A stretch of 64,000 bases of DNA from Odobenus rosmarus divergens (lineage: Eukaryota; Chordata; Mammalia; Carnivora; Odobenidae): assembly GCF_000321225.1 (NCBI RefSeq), contig NW_004450946.1:513514-577513 (forward strand). Direction: 5' to 3'. The notes beneath the pieces are model-generated. The model had not been told where the DNA came from. It did not search any database and was given only the letters and a program-made list of their open reading frames with translations. This document shows, one piece after another, positions 54,938-64,000 of the stretch. How positions within the stretch are numbered: the first letter of the stretch is position 1; each line of letters starts with the position of its first letter. A program made the position numbers and the translations under genes.

Positions 54938-56085
54938 CTGATAACTGGAAAGCACTCAAAGTTTTCTATAGTGTCTATAACCGTCCCTGATGAGAATTTC
55001 TCAATGTTTAATGTATGTATAATGGTAACTTAGTTAAGCTGATACCCTTTCATGTTGATCTAAGGGCAGTGACAAATACAGTGATTTATTTGTAAACTTT
55101 TATTTTAATGTTTTCTAATCATATTTATCATCATTTGTCTCCTAAATTGCCAACCAAGGAGTTGACAGAATAAAGTAGATGAAAATTTAACTGATGTTGA
55201 GTATAGTGGGGTCTTAGATACTAACTTTACTTACTTTGTATTGAGACTGTCATCCTGTAGTTGCTACACTCTTATTTTGATCATTATTTGAATTCTTAAG
55301 CTTAGTGAGTTCTTAACTTATATTTGAGAAGTGTGTTGAATCCCTGAGTGTCTCCCAAGACCTCTCTTCATTTGACTTTAGATTTATCTTGGACATCTCC
55401 ATTTTGATTGTTTACTTGACAACCCTTTGGATCAATCCAAATAAGTATTTTCCCTGCCTTTTAACATGTACTCTCGTCTTTTTCTTTGTACTTGATTTGT
55501 ATAGCAGTGATCACAATTGAAATTAAATATTTACTTGAAAAGTCAAGGAGGGCAGGGGTCATCTGTTTTATTCACTAAACTTGGGTTGTACTTTTTAAGT
55601 TCCTGGCTCAACCTGATCTCAGTAGATAATCTTGCATTTTATTTTGCGTGGAAAATAGCTGAAAACAAAACAAAAACACTTTGGAGAGCAGAAGAATTCA
55701 GAAATAATTCACTGTAATAGCTCTGCCCACATAAGGACCCCAGAGAGAGAGCGCCACTTGATTTTCCTAATGGAGGACAGCAAGTTACCAAGTGTTCAGC
55801 ATGCTGCCTCATTTAAGAGATAGTACTGACTAAACCAGTCTAGGTATATATTTAATATTTAAAGGTCCAACAATTTAAAAAAATACGGAAATTTTATTCT
55901 TTTGTGATCTCTTCCATTTTTATATTTTATTTTGGTGTATTTGCTGAACAAGTATTTTGTATTAGCTCATTGATTTTCCTGTATCCTCACTGGCTGTTCC
56001 TTTTCAAGGTCTTTGGTTCTTCCTTTTCCCCCCTAAAATATTTGTAGTTAACAGGGTCATCTCAGTCCTTGGGTAATTGGATCTT
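54938..56085. other. Intron 1, no recognised element
   Basis: AT-rich. Small frames such as 55517-55717 are unsupported. Confidence 0.45.
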
Positions 56086-56089
56086 TTCT

Positions 56090-56832
56090 CTTGGGTTCAA
56101 TACTACTTTGTTGATTACTTCTAGATCCTTATCTACTCCAGATCTCAGTCTTGGTCTTCAGCCCTGTGTATCCAGCTCTCTACTGCCTGTGTCTCTGCTT
56201 CGATAGTTCCACAGGCACCTTCAATTTAGGATGTCTAAAAGTGAATTTGTAATCTTTTCTTCTTCCTGCTTTTTAGTCAGCTATCCAATTCAGAAACCTA
56301 TCGCCATCTTTAACTTATTTTCACTTCAACTTTCTAACTGGTCTCCCTGCCTTAGATCCATCTTCCGGGTAACAGCCTTCAGAATGAGGTCGGGCTATGT
56401 CATGTGATTGCCTGAAATTCCTTCATGTTTTCCCATTGAGTTTCAAGTCCTTAGCATTATATTACGAGGCCTGTTGTAATGGCACTTTTGCAGCTTCTCT
56501 TTTTACCCTTTCCTCTTCCACAGATTGTACGACTCAGCCATCTCAAAGCCAGCTTTATGTGCAGCATCAGCAACCTTGCTGATGTGATGTTTCCTTTGAA
56601 ACATCTCTCCCCAGTTTTTTTAACTGGTCATTCTCCAAGCTTGAACTTGAATATTGTTTCTCTGGGACTCTGTCTCTGATCTTTAACAGGCAGAATCCTC
56701 CTTCTACACCATTTATGTAGTATTATAAACTTTCTCCTTGAGCCCTTTAGGGAGAAAGAGGTATCTATTTTTGGCCTCCACAAAGCTTAGCATATCTGGT
56801 AAATGTTTGTTGAATGAGTGAGTGAATAAATG
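56090..56832 (+). repeat. LINE L2 fragment
   Basis: 'aaactttctaactggtctcc'-like text, 'ggtaacagccttcagaatga', 'ccattgagtttcaagtcctt', 'tggtaaatgtttgttgaatg' and 'agtgagtgaataaatgaa' follow sense L2 order to its 3' end. Confidence 0.7.
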
Positions 56833-56835
56833 AAG

Positions 56836-57519
56836 GGTTGCTTTTAAAATAACAGCCGTAAGATGGTAAAACTTAACTGACTATACATTTTGATCTGTAT
56901 CTAGATAATGTTTAGGAGCTAAGATTTTCCTTCATTTGTAGAACAATTGCCTTATTTTATTCTATTTTAGATTTGGTTTTATTCCAGTTACAGGTTCATC
57001 TTGTTTTGTCAGTTCTTGTGTCCTGCTGCCTTTTCCGCATTTGATCTGTAATCAGCCCTTAAAGGACAGCAGAACTGCTTAGCATGGGGATCTGAAGTTT
57101 TGGCAGGAATCCCTTCAGAGTTGGTGATCTGAGTAGTGCCTTCGCCAGCTGGAGCTTAGAACAAAGAAACCAAACAAACTCTTAGCAGATTCTGAAATGC
57201 AGCTTTTTGCTTCTTCAGAAATTGTGATTCTAGTCAGTTGATGCTGACTTAGAATGTATGTAGAACTCAGAATCCAGTAGTCATGAATTGCAGTCACTCT
57301 TCATGCCTGCAGTACCTCACTAATTACTGAATATGCAGCCTGTTTGAAATTGGAATTGGACTACAATTAGAATTAAAGTCTAACAGAATCTTGGAGCCAG
57401 AAAGGACTTTTTACTTGAGATAATTTCATCCAGTTCTTTAATTTTACAGGTAAGGAAAAAGAAGGTCACCTATCTAGTATGACAGATTTGGACTCTGATC
57501 TCAATATTTCTGGTTTAGT
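56836..57519. other. Intron 1; possible old MIR-class fragment at 57385-57470
   Basis: 'ggagccagaaaggacttttt' and 'attttacaggtaaggaaaaa' weakly recall an old SINE. The rest is unrecognised. Confidence 0.4.
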
Positions 57520-57534
57520 TCATTTTCTGTTTTT

Positions 57535-57763
57535 GTTTATTTTTTATTTTTTTTTAATATGGAACTTTTTTTTAAGATTTTTATTTATTTATTTGACAGA
57601 GAGAAAGACAGTGAGAGAGGGAACCACAAGCAAGGGAGTGGGAGAGGGAGAAGCAGGCTTCCCGCTGAGCAGAGAGCCTGATGCGGGACTCGATCCCAGG
57701 ACTCCGGGGATCATGACCTGAGCCGAAGGCAGACGCTTAACGACTGAGCCACCCAGGCGCCCC
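57535..57763 (-). repeat. CAN SINE, antisense, with TSD
   Basis: T-rich start to 'gagccacccaggcgcccc'. The exact 15-bp duplication tcattttctgttttt lies at 57520-57534 and 57764-57778. Confidence 0.95.
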
Positions 57764-57778
57764 TCATTTTCTGTTTTT

Positions 57779-60700
57779 AACAGCGTCTTTCCAGGTTACT
57801 AGGGAATAATAGTGCTGGAATCGTGCTTAAAGGAGTTAACACTTTTTTCCTGGGTCTCCCAGAAACTTAAATGCTTTGGGAATGAGACTATAGATTTACC
57901 CAGAAGATCCTTCTCCAAGTTATGCAATTATGCATTGTTTTTCTTTTTAATAAGAAACGAGAAGCAAGGTTGGTTTTTTTTTTACATCCTTTACAATAAG
58001 GATGTTGAGTTTTAACAGTCATTTATTTGAATAGGTGATAGATGAACTTGATAAAACACTATAAAAGGGGTCATAGTGAAAACGTAAGGTATTAGGTATT
58101 TTCCAAAGGAAACCCTCTGCTCCCCCTTTTCTAAAGTATAAAAATTCTCAGTCATTAATGAACATTTTTTCTTTTTGTAGTGCTTATGAAAATAGTGTTT
58201 GATTTATTAGTATAAAAACTTTTATATCAGTATTAGCCTTCAATTTCTGAGTGATTTATTGTAACAACCCCCTCCCCAGTTTATTATGATCATTTTCTTT
58301 TTTTTAAGTTTTTTTAAAAATTTATTAGTGATTATTTTAGAACATAGCAAAGTTGAAAGAATTTTACAATGGAGACTTGAATATTGACAAATAAGAGTCT
58401 ACCATTATATTTTACTGTATTTGCATTATCACAAATCTCTTTCTTCATCTGTTCACTTCTCTGTTCATTCAGAACTCCTCATAAGGTCTGCATAGTTATT
58501 ATACAAACAGCTGTGGATAGAATTTTGCTGCTTTTGCCACTGAAGTAACCGAAGGCTAGAGAGTAGAGAGGGAGGACATGCTTCATGATTTAAACTGGGA
58601 CTACAGTTTTTTGTTTTGTTTTGTGGTTTAAGTGATAGGATTGGCAAGGCATAATATTATGGATTAAATTGGTTTAATGTGCTGGTCAAGAGCCAGCACA
58701 ACTAACTGCCTTTTTAATGTCTCATTCTCTATTGCCTTCTTGTACTGTCTCCCTTGTGATAAATCAAGCTAATATAGGCTATGTTTGGCTTTAAGAGAAA
58801 AATGAGCTATTGTATTACCTTTTCTTGGGAAACCATTGAATTAGTTGAGATGCATACTTTTCTAATTCCTCCAACAAAGAAACATATCAATTTTGATTGG
58901 AATGCCGAGAACAGTTGTTTTAGTATTTTTAGTTTTTCCCTTACCCAAACAAAATAATTTTTTTTTACTGCACTTCTCTTGAAGCTTGTACATTAAGACC
59001 TTAATGTATTAGATCCCTTACCAACAGTAGAATAAATACTTTTTATAATCAACAATAAAACAAAATAATCTTAAATACTATTTGGTTTCCTAAAACAGTG
59101 AATAATAGATATTTGAAGTTTCAAAGGGGATTTGGTGAATGTGGTTTAAAATATATTGGTAGTTTATTCTGATTAGGAATGAAGAAAGGAAAGCAAAAAG
59201 ATAAAATACCTAGTGAAAAAATGTTACTCATAATCACTTCCCTTTGAAGATGATCCTTTTTAACATTTTGTGTCCTTGTAGCCTTCCTTTTAATACTCAT
59301 GTTTAAACATAATTAGGATAACAATGTATAAGCTGTTTCATAACCTGCTTTTCTCTCCTTAACATTAAATGAATTTTCTTGTTTGATTAATATTCTTTTA
59401 CAAAATGAAAAACTGGTCATTAAAATCATATGGAGGATGATAAACTGCTTCATACCAAAGAAGGTGTTATCAGGGTACTTGCCTGGTGTCAGATCACTTT
59501 CCCTTTACGCTGATAGGGAAGAGATTAAAAAGGCAGTGAAGCAATGCTACTGGTTGAAGTGGATCAAGAAAAGATGAGCTTAGAGCTATGCAAGCAGTTC
59601 TCATTTTTAATAAGTCAGCTAAGATTGGACAAACTGGCAATTATTGCAGATATTTTTATCATGTATATTTCAGTAGGACTCTCGATGTTTAGCAGAATTA
59701 CTCATACCATCGTTGCTTCACATTGATGGGGGAATTTTTTTTTTTTAATACATTAAATCCTGGTCAATTTTTGTGAAAAAACAGAACAGCTTTGTTTCTA
59801 GCAGAGGTCTCATTAAAGGGAGGTTTTGCTGCATTTGATTGGAAGATTGAAACAAAACTCTGGTAAGGTTGGTAGTTCTTATCTATGGGAGTGAACAGAG
59901 AGATCCTTTCTCTCCCTCTCTCATTCATCTGGCAGGAAAGTTAATCTGGTTGCTTTGAATTTAGGGAAGCAGGCTTTCTATAATACAGGGATTCATTTTC
60001 TAAAGTGGCATTAACCTCGATTAAAGATGCTATGGGAAAGGAGAAATGGGTCCATGGCACCTTGATGGGCATAGTCTCATGATGCTAATGACAGCAGTGT
60101 AATAGAAAACGGATCTCACTTGTGAAATCAGCATTTATAATAGTGGGTAACCCGTGATGTTCTGAAATGTCATGCTCAGCATTTTCCCCTTCCATCCTGC
60201 CTTTTGTTAATTCTGGAAAGGCCTTTTTTTGTGTGTGTGTGTAAATATAGTATATTTTTAGTAACCCAGTTCCATGAAATAAGACTCAATTACTTAAGCC
60301 TTTAAGAGCAATTAACCCAGTTTCTAAGAAATTTTTTTTAAAATTCTTTAGTGCTAATGCCTTGGGTAGTAACTTATTTCCCTGTAAGAGGTTCTTAACA
60401 GGAGGTGAACCTGAACTATTTTATGGTTTGAGTAGTACCTGAATTGGAGCTGGTGTTGTTTTAATTTTATGGTTACTCTTGGGGTATTTTGTAGTTATTT
60501 GTTTTGCTTTTTTTTGTTATGCCTGTATGTGCATGCATGTATGTGCACCATACATACACTAGAAAAATCTTTTTTTCCTTAGGGTTATAAACAAAGCTTG
60601 AGAAGATAATTCTGTAGCAAAACTGAAACTAGGTGGAGCAGTAGCGTTTAACTGTGTGATTTTAAAGCAACCAATGTTCAAATCTATCTAATGGTCTTAT

Positions 60701-61140
60701 CTTGTTTCCTGTAACATGTATATTTATAATTACTGAGTTCAGAGGTATTTGACTTTTCCTTCCTTTGCGCAATGTAAGGAATACTTTTTAAAATGTTTTG
60801 TTTGTCATCAGATACTTTAAAATAGTACTATTCCAACTTTTATTCTTTTCTATCTGATGTTAAGTATAAAGTTACAGAATTAGCTTGAATACTGATTTCA
60901 GCTGGCATGAAATGAATATAGAGCAGCATCTGTCCAAATTAAGTTAAAAACAAAGGAAGTTCCTGTGTGTAGTTTCCTGTCTCTTACAACAAAAACAAAA
61001 GCAAATAAAAAACCTTCCATAATTATTAAACTCCTTTCAGAATATCTAATATTAATATATCTATTTTGGTATTTCGGTGTGCAAATTGCTGGATGTTCTC
61101 ACTTTATTAAAGACATTTTCTTAAAGATAAATGATTTGTT
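57779..61140. other. Repeat-poor interval ahead of TJP1 exon 2
   Basis: 3.4 kb with no SINE or L1 that I can recognise, unlike the rest of the intron. 59450-60230 in particular has mixed composition and no repeat signature, so it is a candidate for conserved intronic regulatory sequence. No exon is supported: small frames here have no matching splice sites and homology together. Confidence 0.4.
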
Positions 61141-61158
61141 TTTCTTTTCCTTTATCAG

Positions 61159-61215
61159 AACACAGCAATGGAGGAAACAGCTATATGGGAACAACACACA
61201 GTGACGCTTCACAGG
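61159..61215 (+). CDS. TJP1: Tight junction protein 1 (ZO-1), second coding exon
   Basis: Nineteen codons, NTAMEETAIWEQHTVTLHR, giving ZO-1 residues 10-28 when joined to exon 1. The acceptor is a strong pyrimidine tract ending ttatcag (AG at 61157-61158). The donor is AGG|gtaagt (GT at 61216-61217). Both boundaries are phase 0, so the join to MSARAAAAK is seamless. The segment TVTLHR is the first strand of PDZ1, which binds claudin C-termini; the carboxylate-binding loop lies in the next exon, outside the window. Residue 10 is Asn (AAC). My memory of human and mouse ZO-1 is Ser there, a conservative change upstream of the PDZ fold. The exon can be skipped in frame only by losing the start of PDZ1. 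Identification is highly secure. Confidence 0.96.
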
Positions 61216-61689
61216 GTAAGTTTCTGTTGCAGTAAATAATCTGTGTATAACTCAGGATACTGGCAGCTTTGGAGAACAATAGAGGAAAGCCAGATGTCAG
61301 GAAGTCGGAAGAAAGGGGAAAAACTTTTCTATATTCCTTTGTTTAAAATTTAGAGTTGCAATAAATTCTTTATTAAGGTTAAAAGTGAACATGATTACTT
61401 TTTCATATATCCTTTTGGTGGTTATTTGTATGTTTCCTTTTTTTATCCCTGAGTAAGATACTAAGTGATTTATTTTTAAAAAAATTTGAGCCATCTATCT
61501 GACATTATATGTTGGTATAAATTGTAAACTGCTTCAACCTTTCTGAGTATATGTGCACTTACTGTAGGCTTGGGGTTTAAAATCAAACCAGGTTGTGTGA
61601 GCAATAAAATCTTAAAAGATATTCTTGATTTGAAACATGTAGACCCAAGGTGTTGCTTAAGCAATTGCAGATGGACAGAGAGCACATAG

Positions 61690-61855
61690 CAGTAAGCTGG
61701 GTAAGAGTTAAGAGCTCTGTCTGAAGAGAGACTGTCCTGAATTTGAATCATAGTGCTGCCTCTTTTCCTTTAGAGATGGGCAAGTGATCTAATCCCCTGC
61801 TAAAGCCTGGGTTTTCACAGGTTTAAAATGGGGCTAATGGCGCTTGTTTATGTTT
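61690..61855 (+). repeat. MIR, sense
   Basis: 'gggtaagagttaagagctct', 'agatgggcaagtgatctaat' and 'ttaaaatggggctaatggcg' follow the sense MIR. Confidence 0.75.
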
Positions 61856-61966
61856 AACGTGAAGTAATAAGCCCCTCCTATAACTCTCCCCTTTTCCATC
61901 TTTGAAGAGCACTAACTCTTCTGATTATTCTTCCCCTTAAAGAATGAAGAGAAGGGGATCAGAGAA

Positions 61967-62164
61967 TTTTTTTTTTTTTTTTTGAGAGAGTGCTAGTGTG
62001 TGCATGAATGGGGAGGGGCAGAGGGAGAAGGGGAGAGAGAATCTTAAGTAGGCTCCATGCTCAGCACAGAGCCTGACATGGGCCTCCATCCCATGACCCT
62101 GAGATCATGACCTGAGCCAAATCAAGAGTGATTGCTTTAACCGACTGAGCTACCCAGGCACCCT
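61967..62164 (-). repeat. CAN SINE, antisense, older copy
   Basis: T-run, then 'gaatcttaagtaggctccat', 'ccctgagatcatgacctgag' and 'ctgagctacccaggcaccct'. Confidence 0.92.
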
Positions 62165-62346
62165 GAGATTACAGAATATTTAAATATTTCACAGTACTGT
62201 TTCTACCAGTTGTGTCCATTACTAGGAAAGTGGCAAGGTGTAGGTAAATCATGTTCCTGAACTCTGCCCATGATTATCTTGTGAATGTTTGAATCTGTAT
62301 GTAGTAGATAATGGGTAAAGTAATTATTAAAAAACAGTGATTTCAG

Positions 62347-62653
62347 GGACACCTGGGTGGCTCAGTTGGTTAAGCATCTTGCCTTTGGCTCAGGTCATGA
62401 TCCCAGGGTCCGGGGATCAAGACCCGAGTTGGGCTGGCTCCCTGCGCAGTGGGGAGTCTGTTTCTCCCTCTGCCTCTCCAACCTCCCCCCTCCCCCCCCC
62501 CCCACCCACTGGCTTGTGCTCTCTTGTTGCGACAGAAAGGTGGTATCTTGTCCCAGGAGGTCTTTTGCCCCCCCCCCCCCCCCCCGCCCCGCTGGCTTGT
62601 GCTCTCTTGCTTACAGAGTCTCTCTCTCAAATAAATAAAATCTTAAAAAAACC
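62347..62653 (+). repeat. Oversized CAN SINE with internal repeat and TSD
   Basis: 307 bp instead of about 190-200. The target duplication aaaacagtgatttcag is exact (62331-62346, 62654-62669), so the whole unit is one insertion. Its CT-rich middle holds two copies of ctggcttgtgctctcttg (62509-62526, 62592-62609), each preceded by a long C-run, with a ~40-bp non-SINE stretch between. Confidence 0.93.
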
Positions 62654-62889
62654 AAAACAGTGATTTCAGATAAGATATACTTGACTTTTTTTATTCTCCC
62701 TAAATGGTAAAAGAAATTGGTCAGTAATAATGACCTTAACTTTTAATTTTTAAGGCTAAAATATGGTCAATTCTGAAATGTAATAGATAGCAGAGTATTT
62801 AAATCAGATTAAACATGTTGTAAAATAACTGTATACCTTATAATTGGTTGTGATATAATTTGGTATTATTTATTTTACCACATTACATT

Positions 62890-63877
62890 TATTTTCTTAA
62901 TACCTTTATTGCATTTACTGGTATAATTTGCATATAGTAAAATTTATCCTTAGAATACAGTTCTGAGTTTGACAAATTCATATAGTCATGTAACCACCAG
63001 CACAACCAAAATATAGAATTATCCCATTACCTGAAACTTTCTCTTGTACCCATTTGTAGTCAACTTTGTTCCCTAACTCTACCACCTGGCAGCCACTGAT
63101 GTGTTTTCTGTTCTATACTTTAACCTTTCACACAGTCGTGTAAGTGAACTCGTACAGTACGTATGTATACGCAATATATGGCCTTTTAAAACTGGCTTCT
63201 TAGACTCTCAGCCTAATGCATTTGAGATTTCTCCATGATGTTGCTTGTATCAATAGTTTCTCTTGTTGCTGTTATTTTTAGTTCTTCTTACTGCTTGAGT
63301 ATCATTCCACTATATGAATGTAGAATAATTTGGGTTGTTTGCAGTTTTTGGTGATTTAAATAATTCTCTCGTGTATGGGTTTTTGTATGAACATACTTTT
63401 CATTTCTCCTGCTTGAATACTTAGGAATGGACTTGGTCTGGGTCTTCTGGTAAGTGAATGTTTAACTTTATAGGGAACCGCCAAATTGTCCTTACTATCT
63501 CCGCTAGCAGTATATAAGAGTTTTGTTGCTTTTGTATCCTTATCAACATTTGAAATTATCAGGGTTTTTTTTACCTCCCAATTTTAGCCATTCTAATAGG
63601 TGTGTAGTGTGTTTTCATTGTGGTTTTATTTTGCAGTTCTCTAAAGACTAATGATACTCAGTATCCGTGAGCCTCTCATCCACAGATCTTCTTTGGTAAA
63701 ATGTATTTAAATCTTTTGCCCACTTTAATTGGGTTGTTTGTTTCCTTTTACTGAGGTTTTTTTTTTTTTAGGTTGTGGTAAAATAAATAGAAAATTACTG
63801 TCTGTTCAAGTCCTTTGCCTGTTTTTTAATTGGGTTGTTTTTAGTTGTTGAGTTTTAGGAATCTTTATATGTTCTTT
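62890..63877 (-). repeat. L1M fragment, antisense
   Basis: 'ataatttgcatatagtaaaa', 'aatagtttctcttgttgctg', 'aggaatggacttggtctggg' and 'tagccattctaataggtgtg' in antisense. The motif 'taattgggttgtttgttt' occurs twice (near 63726 and 63826), indicating a small internal duplication. Confidence 0.85.
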
Positions 63878-64000
63878 TTTTTTTATGTTACATTAATCAC
63901 CATACGTAAACATCATTAGTTTTTGATGTAGTGTTCCATGATTCATTGTTTGCGTATACACCCAGTGCTCCATTCAGTATGTGCCCTCTTTAATACCCAT
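63878..64000 (-). repeat. Carnivore L1 3' end, cut by the window edge
   Basis: T-run then 'atgttacattaatcaccata', 'agtttttgatgtagtgttcc' and 'cagtatgtgccctctttaat', the same family as at 4.6 and 28.7 kb. It is inserted into L1M and continues beyond the window. Confidence 0.9.

Larger units (their letters stand above)
37562..61158 (+). other. TJP1: TJP1 intron 1 (phase 0, 23,597 bp as assembled)
   Basis: Bounded by GTGAGC at the left and a pyrimidine-rich tttttcttttcctttatcag acceptor at the right. It is filled with SINEs, L1M/L2 fragments and MIRs. Nine of fourteen CAN SINEs seen between 38 and 62.7 kb are antisense to the gene. The length is uncertain because of a 50-N gap (40639-40688) and a probable false 181-bp duplication beside it. 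57.8-61.15 kb, just before exon 2, has no recognisable SINE or L1. Confidence 0.9.
61216..64000 (+). other. TJP1: TJP1 intron 2, left part
   Basis: Starts with a consensus GTAAGT donor and runs to the window edge with no further coding exon. Contents are a MIR, two CAN SINEs, an antisense L1M and the beginning of a carnivore L1 end. The 65- and 91-codon minus frames at 61297-61751 are unsupported. Confidence 0.88.

Overview
This is a vertebrate nuclear window, placental mammal and almost certainly Carnivora. It is saturated with tRNA-Lys-derived CAN SINEs (core motif GCCTGGGTGGCTCAG, A/TAAATAAATAAAATCTT tails) and carries carnivore-type L1 3' ends. The SINE subfamilies look arctoid. I see none of the young dog-type copies, and the common 'cccactccccctgcttgtgttccc' tail type fits bears or pinnipeds better than dog or mustelid. 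That last step is inference. No prokaryotic, plasmid or phage features are present.

One protein-coding gene can be supported: TJP1 (tight junction protein 1, ZO-1) on the + strand. Its CpG-island promoter spans about 36.93-37.99 kb. The first coding exon (37535-37561) encodes MSARAAAAK and ends in a perfect GTGAGC donor. The second coding exon (61159-61215) encodes 19 residues (NTAMEETAIWEQHTVTLHR) between a good acceptor and a GTAAGT donor. The two join in frame to give the 28-residue N-terminus of ZO-1, up to the first strand of PDZ1. The rest of the gene lies to the right of the window. Intron 1 as assembled is 23,597 bp.

Layout: 1-36.9 kb is the upstream flank with no supported gene. It holds old L1 and L2 LINEs, MIRs, MaLR (MLT1-type) LTRs and many CAN SINEs, several with clean target-site duplications (TSDs). 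36.9-38.0 kb is the promoter/CpG island and exon 1. 38-61.2 kb is intron 1, with more SINEs and L1s, an assembly gap of 50 N flanked by an apparent false duplication, an unidentified processed-pseudogene-like insert and a small retrocopy. 61.2-64 kb is the start of intron 2.

I did not find a new biological system. The most useful second looks are the duplicated 181-bp block abutting the N gap, the short in-frame uORF ahead of the ZO-1 start, the unidentified retropseudogene at about 51.95-52.67 kb, the 85-bp TSD-flanked insert at 38.96 kb, and a few mechanistically informative retroelement insertions (three-TSD tandem SINE, composite L1, SINE with an internal 83-bp-spaced repeat). Repeat family names come from remembered consensus sequences and were not checked by a search.
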